64,000 nt of DNA, taken from contig CM034241.1 in NCBI GenBank assembly GCA_019916065.1, positions 11,507,223 to 11,571,222 of the forward strand, written 5' to 3'. Every line of letters begins with the position of its first letter. Position 1 is the stretch's first letter. Source of the DNA: Vitellaria paradoxa (Eukaryota; Streptophyta; Magnoliopsida; Ericales; Sapotaceae). The notes beneath the pieces were generated by a model that was given only the letters and a program-made list of their open reading frames with translations, did not search any database and was not told the origin of the DNA. A program made the position numbers and the translations under genes. This document shows positions 36,786 through 47,781 of this stretch, piece after piece.

Positions 36786-37971
36786 AAGGTGGTCAGAAAT
36801 CTTAAATTTATATTCACTTAGACTGTATTTCGATTAATAATTTATCACGAAAAAGAGAATAAGATATAAACTTTAAATTCCTTTTATTTAAATTATGATA
36901 CAAAATGCAAAAAAAAAAAATGCATAAAATTAATTAAATTAAAAAATAATATATTAACGAATACTTTTTATTTTATTATATTATATTTTAAAATTTATTC
37001 AAATAAGGGTATATTTAAAATTTTATATTTTTTTCGTTTTCTTACAACTATTCCTTTTATTTGTTTTCTTTTCATTTTTCTCTTCTCTTACTAATTTTTT
37101 ACTTCAAATACAATTTTAATAAATTTATTTTTCTTTAAATATCAATGCACGAGCGGGGTTTTACTAGTATAGCTAAAAATCCAAATACATTGCAAGTTTG
37201 CAACCAGCCTTGCACGCTTGTCATATATTGCATCACGTATGAAAGCCAAAATTTAGTTTTTTTTTTTTCCCCCTTTTTTTCTTCTTTTTCTTTTTTTTTT
37301 TTTCCTTTTTAATGTTGTTTCGATGTTTAAGCTAAAAGCAGTTTGGTATGTGAAAAAAAAAAAAAAAAAATCAGATTTTAGTTTTTAGTGTGGAATGATC
37401 ATTCTACCATTTTTTTTTTATATTTTGACTTTTGGTGTTATTTTAATATATTATAGATGATAAAATAATTAATGAAAAAAACTGAAAAAAAAAAAAACTA
37501 GCAAGAAGCTAGCTAGCCTTTTTTGGATGCCAATAATTAAAAAAATAAAAAAGCTAACTTTTAGTTATAAATTAGAAAAAAAAAAGTCCAAACTTTTTGA
37601 TGTCACGTAAAAATAAAATAAAATAAAAATTTAACTAAAAATAATATTATTTTGTAAAACTTTTATAAGAATTTTAATCAAAATTGTTCGAGAGTGGCAC
37701 TATCTAGAAGGAATTATTACTTCTAACGGCTGTCTGTCATTAATTTTTAGATAAATTATACATACATGTTCTAAATATTTAAATGATTTTATATAAACAC
37801 ACTCAATATTTAAAATTTACAAATATTTCTTTTATTTAAAAATGTTGTTGGTCCGGGTTCACTTCAATTACCGTAAAAATTAAAAAAAAAAAAACTCTCA
37901 AACCCAAAGCACTGAGCTAAAAAATAAATAAATAAACAAAATTGTAGGATTATGAGCTTTCAGTTCTGTGC

Positions 37972-38067
37972 ATGTCGTCTGCAATGGGACTGCGAGACCT
38001 CGCCGGAGAAGTGGTTGAAAGACAGATTAAGGCCTCCGGCGAGTTGGGTCAGATTGCCAAGGCCTGT
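37972..38067 (+). CDS. Possible orphan first exon, unknown product
   Basis: An ATG-initiated stretch MSSAMGLRDLAGEVVERQIK... in a locally GC-rich patch, followed after 31 codons by a plausible donor (GCCT|GTAATA) and then a CT-rich intron-like tract. It reads as an amphipathic helix. I do not recognise the family and see no convincing second exon. A short charged frame at 38351-38446 (MDPKKGKQKGGKR...) follows on the same strand but its link is unproven. It could be a gene fragment carried by a repeat. Confidence 0.3.
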
Positions 38068-38510
38068 AATATCTCTCTGTCTTTCTCTCTCTCTCTACAT
38101 CTGGGGGTTGGAGAGGAGGAACATTTTCTAAATTCTTTCTTTTGGAACAAGCATGGCTTCAATTAAACCTCAAAAGATGGACAAAGCCCGAGTTCCAAAG
38201 ACTCTCTCTCTCTCTCTAAAATAATGTGCATCTCTCTGTACAATGGAGCTTCAGCTCTGGATCGAATAAAAATAAAAATAAAATTACTTCCATTCGAGAA
38301 GCACACCATCTCCCAGGAAAGGTATCAGCAACACATATAGGAATGACTAAATGGATCCAAAAAAGGGTAAACAGAAAGGTGGGAAGAGGGAAGTCAGACC
38401 TGTTATGGGTCTGACACCAGAACGACGAGATAAAGGATGGGTTTAGATGCAAAGACTCATATCTCAAATCTTTGATTTCCTGTGAAACAAAGACAAACCC
38501 TTTGAAAATA

Positions 38511-39233
38511 CTAAGGTGAGAGAGAGAGAGATCTGGGCAGTTGGGATTGAAGCAAAATTAGGCGCACCCAACAAAACAAAAAGATTTGACCAGTGGCATT
38601 AAAGGGGGGTCTATGTATTATAATCCCAATCAGATTGTCTTCTTCATCATGAAACAGTTCACTTGTTCTATTCCCGTCCATTGCAATCTCAAATAAACCT
38701 TCTCTGTCCTCTTTGTCTGGCGAATCCCAGTCTCCGATCACCCGAAAATCAAAGTTCGACGAGCTGTCAGATTTAGATTCCGGGTAGTAAAGCCACAAAG
38801 ATGGGTACCTCTCGATGGACTGAACATTGGTCTCTTTCGGGATGTCGTGGTTTTGATCATCTTCCTCGCCTTCGTATTCTTCGTGTATGACCTCCAGTGG
38901 CGCTCTCACATTCCATTCGACGAACAAGTCGGCGTAAAAGTGGTCTGAATCCCAATCCAAACACGAATCCATTTCTGTTTCGGGCTCGGGGTAATACGGG
39001 TCCGAATGTGCAAGAGAAAAAAAAGGGGAATTTGATGAGGAAGGTGACGGAACTGCATGGGGTCCTCTCTCCTCTTCCTCGCTCCCACTTTCAGTCCCTT
39101 GACATTTTTCCTTTGTTCACAACTCGGAGGAAACGACGGATGGTATACAGGACAATTCGCAGGAGACGACGGATGGTGTGGTAAGGACTGCCGGCGGTGC
39201 CGCCGGCGATGGTGGCGGATCTATCATCCTCAT
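38511..39233 (-). pseudogene. Acidic plant protein of unknown function, one in-frame stop
   Basis: The minus strand is in one frame from ATG at 39233 to a stop at 38511, interrupted only by TGA at 39119-39117 (codon 39). After the stop: an acidic Ser/Glu stretch, DPYYPEPETEMDS, DLFVEWN, then YPSLWLYYPESKSDSSS, IGDWDSPDKEDREGLFEIA and EEDNLIGI. The SLWLYYPES / GDWDSP / EGLxEIA / EEDNLI succession recalls a family of uncharacterised acidic plant proteins, recalled rather than searched. Relatives, as I recall, end near EEDNLIEIDI; here the end drifts into IIIHRPPF and a hydrophobic tail. Codons 22-38 contain a short duplication (PSVVSCEL / PSVVSSEL), and the TGA follows the second copy. An internal start at 38972 would give 153 residues. 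Possibly a decayed copy or a last exon. Confidence 0.55.
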
Positions 39234-40378
39234 CTGCTTATATATATATATATATATAGATATAGATAAATTTAAATTTATTTTATTTATAATTAATTTA
39301 ATTAAGTTGAGAAGGTTTAAACTAACCGAGGAAGTTAGATGTTAGTAACATTTTAAAATAAAAATGGTATCTATAAATCTTAAATATTGAGAGAATTTAT
39401 GTATAATTTGTTCTTAATTTTTTTTGAGTAAGCTTATGCGTGATATATATGAATAAATTACAACTTATTATCCATACTAATAAAGTAAAAGGGAAGAAAG
39501 GGCTCTTTGAATGCCACGAAGACGTAAAAAATTCAAGAAGAAAACTTGGGGTGTGTTGTAGTGATTAACAAATGCGATGAAATGAGAAATTGTTTGATAC
39601 TTTTACTATCTTTTAAGTAAATTTTATTACATATTATTTTTACACCAAATTATTATATTTTTATTATATTCTTTTGTTAAACTTTTATTAACTAAACATT
39701 TTTTTAGATAAAGTGAAATATTTTACGTAATTCGTATTATAGAAAGTAAATTATTTTTAAGATTTTCACGTATTTTTAACAAAAGTCAGTCCCTAAAGAC
39801 TGTAAATAATTAAAAAAAAGAAAAGGAGAGAAAAAAGAAAGAAAGAAAGAAAGAGAGCAGAAAAGTGGCGAAAGAAAGAGGAAACGTGACACGTGTACAG
39901 CCGGAGAGAGCGGTTTGACCCGCAACAAACGAAAAAAATTCCGATGCAAAACTTGATCCCAAGTTAGCGTTTGGCATCATAATTTTTAACCACAAAAAAG
40001 AAAATATCAAGTTTTGCTCTTTAAATACTCGGTAAAATATTAATTTTATCACTTTTGGCTTCTGTTACAATAATTTTTCAATTTAAAAATTATCAAAAAT
40101 TATTAAAAATTACTAAAAACTGTCAAAATTACTAAAAAAAATTTACTAAACACCAAAAACTTACAAAAGATTGATAAAAATTCTTAAAAAATTATTATTT
40201 ATTTCACCAAACAAATCAAAAATTACAACTAATGACTTTTAACAAAAAATTACTAAAAGTTACTAAAAATTATATCTCTTTTTTTTGTTATTTTTTTTTT
40301 GTAATTTATCTTAATATATAAAAATTTATTTTATTTTGTATTATTTATCCTAATATATAAATTTTTGTATTACTTTAT

Positions 40379-40894
40379 GGGTGAGTTTGAAGTGATAAAA
40401 AATGAGATAAAATAAAATAAAATGTGATTTGAGAAAACTTTTTGTGTTTGGTACACACATCTCAAACCGCGTTTTTTGGAAATGAATAGTAAGATTTCTG
40501 TCCTAATGGATTAGATTTCCGTTTAAACGGATTCAAAATTTTGAACAATCATGTCTTATTTGCATTACAATCCATCTAAATAGTTTCGTAAGTTAGTCAT
40601 GTGAATCCGTCGGAATTATTTTTACAATCTATTAGAACGGTTTCTACGACCCCACAAAAAATAATCAAAGTGGCTGTCATTTGGTAGTTTGAGAGTTCAC
40701 AGTGAGAATGGTGAAAAAAGTTTTGCTATTTGATTAATCAAATTCTAGTTATCGACCTTTTTTTTAAATGCGTTGAATTTTTTTTGAATTTTGAGGCGAA
40801 AATGTATAAAAATATATAGAGATTTTCAGATATTTCAAAGTTTTTTAGAGATTTTCAAAAATTTTCACCAAAATTTGATGCACCAAACACACCC
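40379..40894. mobile_element. MITE-like element, GGGTGwGTTTG termini
   Basis: Left end GGGTGAGTTTGAAGTGAT; right end reverse-complements to CAGGGTGTGTTTGGTGCAT. About 515 bp, non-coding. Its left arm (GTGATAAAAAATGAGATAAA) is the reverse complement of the arm of the repeats at 26331 and 59745. Confidence 0.45.
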
Positions 40895-41548
40895 TGTATT
40901 TGGTATATATTTTTTTCATTATTTATCATAAAATTAAATACATTATAAAAATTAATTTAAAAAGATGAATATTCTACTAATTAGAATTTTCTTTATCACG
41001 TATTTTTTCCCTCTGCAGTTATGATATTTTGTTTAATTGTCTAGCAAATATTTTAAAATTTACTTTATTTTGTATTTTTTTCAACTATTGTTATTGATAT
41101 TTTGTTTAATTTGTTTAGCAGATATTTTTCAAGAGGCATTTCTCTTTTCTATTTTCTTATAAATTTTTTTTAGTGATCTATACTAATATATTAAAATTTG
41201 TTTTATTTTGTATTTTTTCCCAACTATAGTTATGTAAATTTTTGTATTATCTTACATTTTGAATATTTTTTTCATAATTTATCATAAAGTTATATATATT
41301 ATAAAAATTCACAAAAAATGTAAAAATTTGCTGGTATACACTAATAAATTAGTATAAAAGAGATTTGTACGAAAGTAATACTTGAATTTACCATAAGCCG
41401 ACACATATAATTTTTTTTATGTTTTTGATTATTTTGTTTATATACTAATACTATTTTTATATTTAAAATTTAAGTGATTATTAACAGTGCAATATATATT
41501 TCATTTTTCTTACAAGTTTGTAATAATTATTTTACTGTTGTTAAAAGT

Positions 41549-41553
41549 ATTTG
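41549..41553. other. Target site duplication ATTTG, left
   Basis: ATTTG directly precedes the TGAAAA terminus of the left LTR and is repeated at 50824-50828 directly after the TTACA terminus of the right LTR. No such duplication is needed around the middle LTR. Confidence 0.9.
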
Positions 41554-42412
41554 TGAAAATTCCAAACCCACACAATCACACACACAGTGAAAGTAATCAC
41601 ACAAGAGAATAACGAGGAAACCCTATCACAGGGAGAAAAACCTCTATTTACAATCCCACTATCAACGGGTTACAAGACTCTACTCAGACTCTCTACGAAT
41701 CACTCGCATGAATCCTTTCGTCACTCTTGCTCGAATCACTCGATAAACCCTACAAGTAGGCTTTCTGCCTCACACAGAAAGTGAAAAGAAAATACAAGAT
41801 AAATTTAGAGAAAGAACATGAAAGCTCTCAATACCCAAAGACTCTTTCTCTAGGTCCCTATAATATGTTCTCCCCCACTTTACAATAACAGAGTTGGTTT
41901 CACATATATATAGGATTACAAAGTTGCCCTAGTTTGGCAAAATAGGAAATTGAATCCGAACAAAATATTCATAACTCGATCCCTCGCGCTCCCATCCTTC
42001 AGCCTGCGACCTGCACTGGAATTTTTGCGCTTTAGGAAATAACACTGGCGCACCCTCGCGCTCCCATCCTCCAGCCTGCGGACCTCACTGGAATTTCTGA
42101 GACACCTTGGCGCACCCGCACGCTCCCTTCGGGATGCCTGTGTGCTTGGGGCACACCCGCGCGCTCCCCGCGCCGTGCCTATGAGGTACACTGGAATTCC
42201 ATTCATGTTCCAGAAGGCTGCGTCCGAATTCCATTAGGTTTTGTAATCCTTCACACCAATTAGAATTCTTCAAAATCTTGCTCAACTTGATTCATTTTAT
42301 CTCCTTAATTGTTTAGAATTCTTCAAATCTTCAATTTGTATCACTTTAGGAAACTTGAATAGCATTCCTAATTTAACTAAGATATTGATTGGATTTGCCA
42401 CAAGACTTTACA
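41554..42412 (-). repeat. Left (3') LTR of the tandem Gag element
   Basis: 859 bp, TGAAAA...TTACA on the plus strand. A TATA-box-like TATATATAT at 41903-41912 reads CTATATATATG on the minus strand, so transcription would begin about 30 bases to its left. By eye it differs from the middle LTR at 3 sites and from the right LTR at 5. Confidence 0.95.
41981..42200. repeat. GC-rich degenerate tandem units inside each LTR
   Basis: Units starting CCCTCGCGCTCCCATCC (41981, 42053) and CCCGCACGCTCCC / CCCGCGCGCTCCC (42114 and near 42160), three of them ending in CACTGGAATT. On the minus strand they lie in the U3 part upstream of the TATA-like box. Repeated in the middle and right LTRs at +4205 and +8411. 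Confidence 0.75.
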
Positions 42413-42423
42413 ATCTCCCCCTT
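42413..42423 (-). other. Polypurine tract, left unit
   Basis: AAGGGGGAGAT on the minus strand, directly upstream of the 3' LTR. The same sequence occurs at 46618-46628. Confidence 0.85.
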
Positions 42424-43575
42424 GGCAATTCCATATCAAAACTTAAGTTAAATTTTAAATTCTGCTCAAATTCTGCACGTACTGAACACACACATCAAGG
42501 CACCATGTGGAATAATATAGAAATGATCAATGATATCATTACCAAAGCACATTATACATAAAATATCATGCCATAGCCGAAACACGTTCACATATTACAT
42601 ACATAACTTGAAATGACTCCCCCTTTTTTGATATGGAAATGACAAATGCACAAAAATAAGGCAAGATCAAACCGAAGACCCATAAGTATGGCATACATGA
42701 CACGACCTCTTCTAAGTGTGACATCAGAATAATGTGAGGGAGGATATCCTGCGCCTTGCCTACGAGGCTCGCAGGAAAATACGTGTAAGTGCAGATTTGG
42801 ACACAGACAATCAAAACTAAAAAGAGATAGTAGAAGAATTCACTAAAAAATGTTAAAAAAATTTTAATTCCACTATGCCAATGCATGTACATCAATCTCG
42901 CACCCTTCATAAATTCAAAGATTCACATTTTGATTTTCCAAGAAAATTTTCAATTCTGTGTCGTGAGGTGAAATAAGTCATAAAATTGAACAAATGCTTG
43001 TGCACGTGTGAGTTTTTGACTATAATATACATATAGGCTCCCCCTCAAACAAATCATAGACTCAAAAAGTTAAATTTGATGTACCAAATGAATTGAGAGC
43101 CAATCTTCCTTTTTTTTTTTTTTTTTTTTAAACACTTGGCGGCTTTCACACGCTTATGGGCAGGTAGCTATTCCTTAACAATCAACGAGTCATTAAGGGG
43201 CTTCTCACTGGTCCCACCGGTAGCCCTTTCCAAGTTTGTTTGTTTGTTTGTTTTTTTTTTTTTTTTTTATATGATGCATAACTTTGATATGCACATATCA
43301 GGCTCCTCAACATTTTTTAAACACATCAAACAATAACCCTTGATTCGTGGAAAAGAAGAGAAAGAGATATATGCATGTACAGTCAAGTGTAATAGGAAGC
43401 ACTTCAAAATTATGACAAAAATCACCAAAACACTTCGTATCAATTTACAAGGAATGCGAAAATTATGAACTCATTGAAATCGATGAATTTTGAAGATTTA
43501 ATGTACAGGTAACAGTATAGAAGTCATAAAATATTTTCAACTTAATCAATGAACTTCTAACTTATCTTTTAGATT
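42424..43575 (-). other. Non-coding 3' region of the Gag element, left unit
   Basis: About 1.15 kb between the Gag stop and the polypurine tract, in place of pol. It contains two T-runs (near 43111 and 43255) and a 114-residue minus-strand frame at 42566-42910 with two hydrophobic stretches (IKIFLTFFSEFFYYLFLVLI and LWVFGLILPYFCAFVISI). That frame matches no family I know and may be fortuitous. The right unit repeats all of it at 46629-47781. Confidence 0.7.
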
Positions 43576-45702
43576 TCAATGGTGTGTACAAATGCCTACA
43601 GATTTTCTTAGAGACTCAAAGCGAAGGGCATTTTGTGAAACAAAATAATTTAAATCTGACTTTCTAACCCAAATAGCTCTAGTTTTAAGACCAGTTGTCT
43701 TGACAGGTTTTTTCTCACGTTTTTTACTTTTATGAAAATTCTTTTTCTCAACAAATTTGAAATTTGTACCTCTTCGAAATATTGGACTGTTTTGTTTTTG
43801 AAAAGGACGTGAGTTTTTGTAATAATCTTCTAAAAATTTTGAAAACACTTGAAATTTATTCTTCACAGGGACTCTAGGCTCAGGATTTTTTGAAAAATTT
43901 TTAACATAGTTTAAAGGAAGACCATAGAGTTTGTGACAGTTTGGGCGTATATGACCTTTGATTCCACAATGGTGACAAACAGGTATAAAGGATTGGGATC
44001 TAGCAAAATGCATACCTTTCAATAACTGATAGTGTTTATTCTTTTCAAAACTTTTCTTTGGTGGTGCAACAGACTTAGGGAAGGTCTTTGGATTGGCTGT
44101 AGGTTTTGAAACAACCTTTGCTACTACTGAAGGTGCTGATGATGATGAAACAATTGTACTTTTCCCTCCAGTGTAGCCTAAGCCTGCTTTGTCTCCATGT
44201 GTTCGTTGTTGGCTCCAAATTTCTTCTAGCTTTTGAGAACTGTAGTTCATTCTTTCAATTATCTTCTCATCACTCTTGATCTTCTCTTTCAGTTTACTAA
44301 CCTCATCCTGAAATTCTTCAACAACTTTCTCCAATTCATCAATCTTTTTATTCTTTTCTTCAAGTTTTTCTTTGAACTTTTCTGCACTATGAGACTGAGA
44401 AGTTTTGTCAGATTCCAAAATAGATATTTTACCTGCGAGCTTTTCATTCTCTGTCTTCAAGGAATCTCGTTCACTTCGAAGTTTACAGTTTCGGGTATGT
44501 TGGGCTTGTCTTTGTTTCTTCACCTTACTATATTCAACAATTAAAGCATCATATGCTACTTGCAAATCATTGTTGAATTCATCCTCAGAGTCATCATCTT
44601 CATGATTTGATATATCAGTGTCGCTTTGAGATCCAGAAGCTGTTCCTGCAGACGAAGAGTGAGATGCCATAAAAGCAACAAAATTACCTTCATCGTTTGA
44701 GGCTGCTGATGAAGATGATTCATCTGAACTGGATTCATCATCTAATGTAGCATTCATGACTCTGACTTGTTTCTTTTTCATCTTTTTGTTTGCACAGTCT
44801 TGAGCAAAGTGTCCATATCCATGACACTCAAAACACTTGATCTTGTTCTTCTTGTTTTCTTCCCCAGATTCAATCTTCTTGATCTTCTTTCCTTTTTCTT
44901 GAGATTGTGACTCATTCTTGTTATTCTTATTAAATAAACCCTTCTTCCTCATATATCTTACGAATCGTTTAGCCACAAGCGCCATTTCTTTATCCGACTC
45001 CTCTTCATCACTTTCTTCTTCCACTGTCTTTAGAGCAATACCTTTTGACGCTTTGCGAGGTTTCACCATATTTGCTTCAAACGTTTGCAAGGATCCCACA
45101 AGGTCTTCTATTCTCATGGAGTTCACATCTCTGACTTCTTCTATTGCTGTGACTTTAGAATCAAACACTCGTGGAAGAGAACGTAAAATTTTACGTACCA
45201 CTTTGTATTCTGGAATAGGTTCTCCAAGGTTATGGCATGAATTAACAATGTGACTGAGCCGGACATAAAAGTCATCAAACCTTTCGTCTTCATTCATCCT
45301 TAATCCCTCAAACTCAGAAGTGAGTTTTTGAAGCTTGCTGGTTTTGACTTGTTCGTTCCCTTCGTGTGTACTTTGCAGAATTAACCATGCTCTTCGGGCA
45401 CTCGTACAACTGGAGATGCGGCAGAATTCATTAGGGCAAACTGCAGAAAATATGGCACTCAAGGCTTTGAAGTTCCACTCCGAACTCTCTTGCTCAGCTT
45501 TAGTCCACGTCTGAATTGACTTTTGTTCGATTTTTCCATCAACATCATGAGTCGGTTCATCCCATCCTTGAACTATTGACATCCAGACTTTGTAATTCAT
45601 TCCTAAAAGGAAAGCTTGCATTCGTACCTTCCAGTATGAATAATTTGAACCGTCAAACCAAGGGGGTCTGGTGCTTGAGCCTCCTTCACGTGGTGGATCC
45701 AT
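43576..45702 (-). CDS. gag: Copia-type Gag protein, 708 residues, left copy
   Basis: Starts MDPPREGGSSTRPPWFDGSN, a typical copia Gag start, only 42 bases from the primer site. Residues about 10-215 form the copia Gag core (YSYWKVRMQAFLLG, RRAWLILQSTHEG, LRMNEDERFDDFYVRLSHIV). Zinc knuckle 1, C-x2-C-x4-H-x4-C, at 290-303. Residues 320-375 are Ser/Asp/Glu-rich. A long coiled coil covers about 385-500. A second knuckle of the same pattern lies at 576-589. The basic C-terminus ends with TRAIWVRKSDLNYFVS, which in full elements lies just ahead of protease, so this is Gag cut at the Pol boundary. It would form the capsid-like particle and bind RNA. No stop or frameshift. Identical to the copy at 47782-49908. 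Confidence 0.93.
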   Translation of the reverse strand: MDPPREGGSSTRPPWFDGSNYSYWKVRMQAFLLGMNYKVWMSIVQGWDEPTHDVDGKIEQKSIQTWTKAEQESSEWNFKALSAIFSAVCPNEFCRISSCTSARRAWLILQSTHEGNEQVKTSKLQKLTSEFEGLRMNEDERFDDFYVRLSHIVNSCHNLGEPIPEYKVVRKILRSLPRVFDSKVTAIEEVRDVNSMRIEDLVGSLQTFEANMVKPRKASKGIALKTVEEESDEEESDKEMALVAKRFVRYMRKKGLFNKNNKNESQSQEKGKKIKKIESGEENKKNKIKCFECHGYGHFAQDCANKKMKKKQVRVMNATLDDESSSDESSSSAASNDEGNFVAFMASHSSSAGTASGSQSDTDISNHEDDDSEDEFNNDLQVAYDALIVEYSKVKKQRQAQHTRNCKLRSERDSLKTENEKLAGKISILESDKTSQSHSAEKFKEKLEEKNKKIDELEKVVEEFQDEVSKLKEKIKSDEKIIERMNYSSQKLEEIWSQQRTHGDKAGLGYTGGKSTIVSSSSAPSVVAKVVSKPTANPKTFPKSVAPPKKSFEKNKHYQLLKGMHFARSQSFIPVCHHCGIKGHIRPNCHKLYGLPLNYVKNFSKNPEPRVPVKNKFQVFSKFLEDYYKNSRPFQKQNSPIFRRGTNFKFVEKKNFHKSKKREKKPVKTTGLKTRAIWVRKSDLNYFVSQNALRFESLRKSVGICTHH

Positions 45703-45744
45703 AGGTTTGGATGAAGATCTTCACTCAAGAACTTAGAGTGACCT

Positions 45745-45756
45745 GCTCTGATACCA
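45745..45756 (-). other. Primer binding site, left unit (initiator tRNA-Met type)
   Basis: TGGTATCAGAGC on the minus strand, two bases from the middle LTR (45759). The same site at 49951-49962 serves the right unit. Confidence 0.9.
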
Positions 45757-45758
45757 AT

Positions 45759-46617
45759 TGAAAATTCCAAACCCACACAATCACACACACAGTGAAAGTA
45801 ATCACACAAGAGAATAACGAGGAAACCCTATCACAGGGAGAAAAACCTCTATTTACAATCCCACTATCAACGGGTTACAAGACTCTACTCAGACTCTCTA
45901 CGAATCACTCGCACGAATCCTTTCGTCACTCTTGCTCGAATCACTCGATAAACCCTACAAGTAGGCTTTCTGCCTCACACAGAAAGTGAAAAGAAAATAC
46001 AAGATAAATTTAGAGAAAGAACATGAAAGCTCTCAATACCCAAAGACTCTTTCTCTAGGTACCTATAATATGTTCTCCCCCACTTTACAATAACAGAGTT
46101 GGTTTCACATATATATAGGATTACAAAGTTGCCCTAGTTTGGCAAAATAGGAAATTGAATCCGAACAAAATATTCATAACTCGATCCCTCGCGCTCCCAT
46201 CCTTCAGCCTGCGACCTGCACTGGAATTTTTGCGCTTTAGGAAATAACACTGGCGCACCCTCGCGCTCCCATCCTCCAGCCTGCGGACCTCACTGGAATT
46301 TCTGAGACACCTTGGCGCACCCGCACGCTCCCTTCGGGATGCCTGCGTGCTTGGGGCACACCCGCGCGCTCCCCGCGCCGTGCCTATGAGGTACACTGGA
46401 ATTCCATTCATGTTCCAGAAGGCTGCGTCCGAATTCCATTAGGTTTTGTAATCCTTCACACCAATTAGAATTCTTCAAAATCTTGCTCAACTTGATTCAT
46501 TTTATCTCCTTAATTGTTTAGAATTCTTCAAATCTTCAATTTGTATCACTTTAGGAAACTTGAATAGCATTCCTAATTTAACTAAGATATTGATTGGATT
46601 TGCCACAAGACTTTACA
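45759..46617 (-). repeat. Middle LTR of the tandem Gag element
   Basis: 859 bp. Both flanks are element sequence: polypurine tract to the right and primer site to the left. It therefore acts as the 3' LTR of one unit and the 5' LTR of the other. It has a private A in CTAGGTACCT (about 46059) where the other two have C. Confidence 0.95.
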
Positions 46618-46628
46618 ATCTCCCCCTT
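46618..46628 (-). other. Polypurine tract, right unit
   Basis: AAGGGGGAGAT on the minus strand, next to the middle LTR. Confidence 0.85.
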
Positions 46629-47781
46629 GGCAATTCCATATCAAAACTTAAGTTAAATTTTAAATTCTGCTCAAATTCTGCACGTACTGAACACACACAT
46701 CAAGGCACCATGTGGAATAATATAGAAATGATCAATGATATCATTACCAAAGCACATTATACATAAAATATCATGCCATAGCCGAAACACGTTCACATAT
46801 TACATACATAACTTGAAATGACTCCCCCTTTTTTGATATGGAAATGACAAATGCACAAAAATAAGGCAAGATCAAACCGAAGACCCATAAGTATGGCATA
46901 CATGACACGACCTCTTCTAAGTGTGACATCAGAATAATGTGAGGGAGGATATCCTGCGCCTTGCCTACGAGGCTCGCAGGAAAATACGTGTAAGTGCAGA
47001 TTTGGACACAGACAATCAAAACTAAAAAGAGATAGTAGAAGAATTCACTAAAAAATGTTAAAAAAATTTTAATTCCACTATGCCAATGCATGTACATCAA
47101 TCTCGCACCCTTCATAAATTCAAAGATTCACATTTTGATTTTCCAAGAAAATTTTCAATTCTGTGTCGTGAGGTGAAATAAGTCATAAAATTGAACAAAT
47201 GCTTGTGCACGTGTGAGTTTTTGACTATAATATACATATAGGCTCCCCCTCAAACAAATCATAGACTCAAAAAGTTAAATTTGATGTACCAAATGAATTG
47301 AGAGCCAATCTTCCTTTTTTTTTTTTTTTTTTTTTAAACACTTGGCGGCTTTCACACGCTTATGGGCAGGTAGCTATTCCTTAACAATCAACGAGTCATT
47401 AAGGGGCTTCTCACTGGTCCCACCGGTAGCCCTTTCCAAGTTTGTTTGTTTGTTTGTTTTTTTTTTTTTTTTTTATATGATGCATAACTTTGATATGCAC
47501 ATATCAGGCTCCTCAACATTTTTTAAACACATCAAACAATAACCCTTGATTCGTGGAAAAGAAGAGAAAGAGATATATGCATGTACAGTCAAGTGTAATA
47601 GGAAGCACTTCAAAATTATGACAAAAATCACCAAAACACTTCGTATCAATTTACAAGGAATGCGAAAATTATGAACTCATTGAAATCGATGAATTTTGAA
47701 GATTTAATGTACAGGTAACAGTATAGAAGTCATAAAATATTTTCAACTTAATCAATGAACTTCTAACTTATCTTTTAGATT
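46629..47781 (-). other. Non-coding 3' region of the Gag element, right unit
   Basis: Copy of 42424-43575 with one extra T in the T-run near 47315. It contains the same hydrophobic 114-residue frame at 46771-47115. No pol remnants seen. Confidence 0.7.

Larger units (their letters stand above)
33421..37971. other. AT-rich repeat-filled intergenic region
   Basis: No supported gene. Contains a dispersed repeat at 33590-33800 that resembles 62225-62400, three degenerate copies of an approximately 280 bp repeat, a probable solo LTR and many T/A tracts. A (TA)n tract lies at 34588-34621. Confidence 0.55.
39234..41553. other. Intergenic AT-rich DNA left of the tandem Gag element
   Basis: Begins with a TA repeat directly upstream of the acidic gene's ATG (39240-39258). 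Holds a (GAAA)n-like patch at 39818-39855, MITE-like segments from about 39967 and a longer one at 40379-40894. At 41177 the phrase TCTATACTAATATATT resembles a Helitron 5' start. No gene. Confidence 0.5.

Noticed and set aside
37965..38068. Antisense reading LTQLAGGLNLSFNHFSGEV looks like a leucine-rich repeat
   Set aside because: Only one repeat-length match, no neighbouring repeats in that frame, and flanked by GA microsatellite; likely coincidence opposite the possible exon.
41916..42206. 96-residue minus-strand frame repeated in all three LTRs
   Set aside because: It is the translation of the GC-rich U3 repeats; repeated only because the LTR is.
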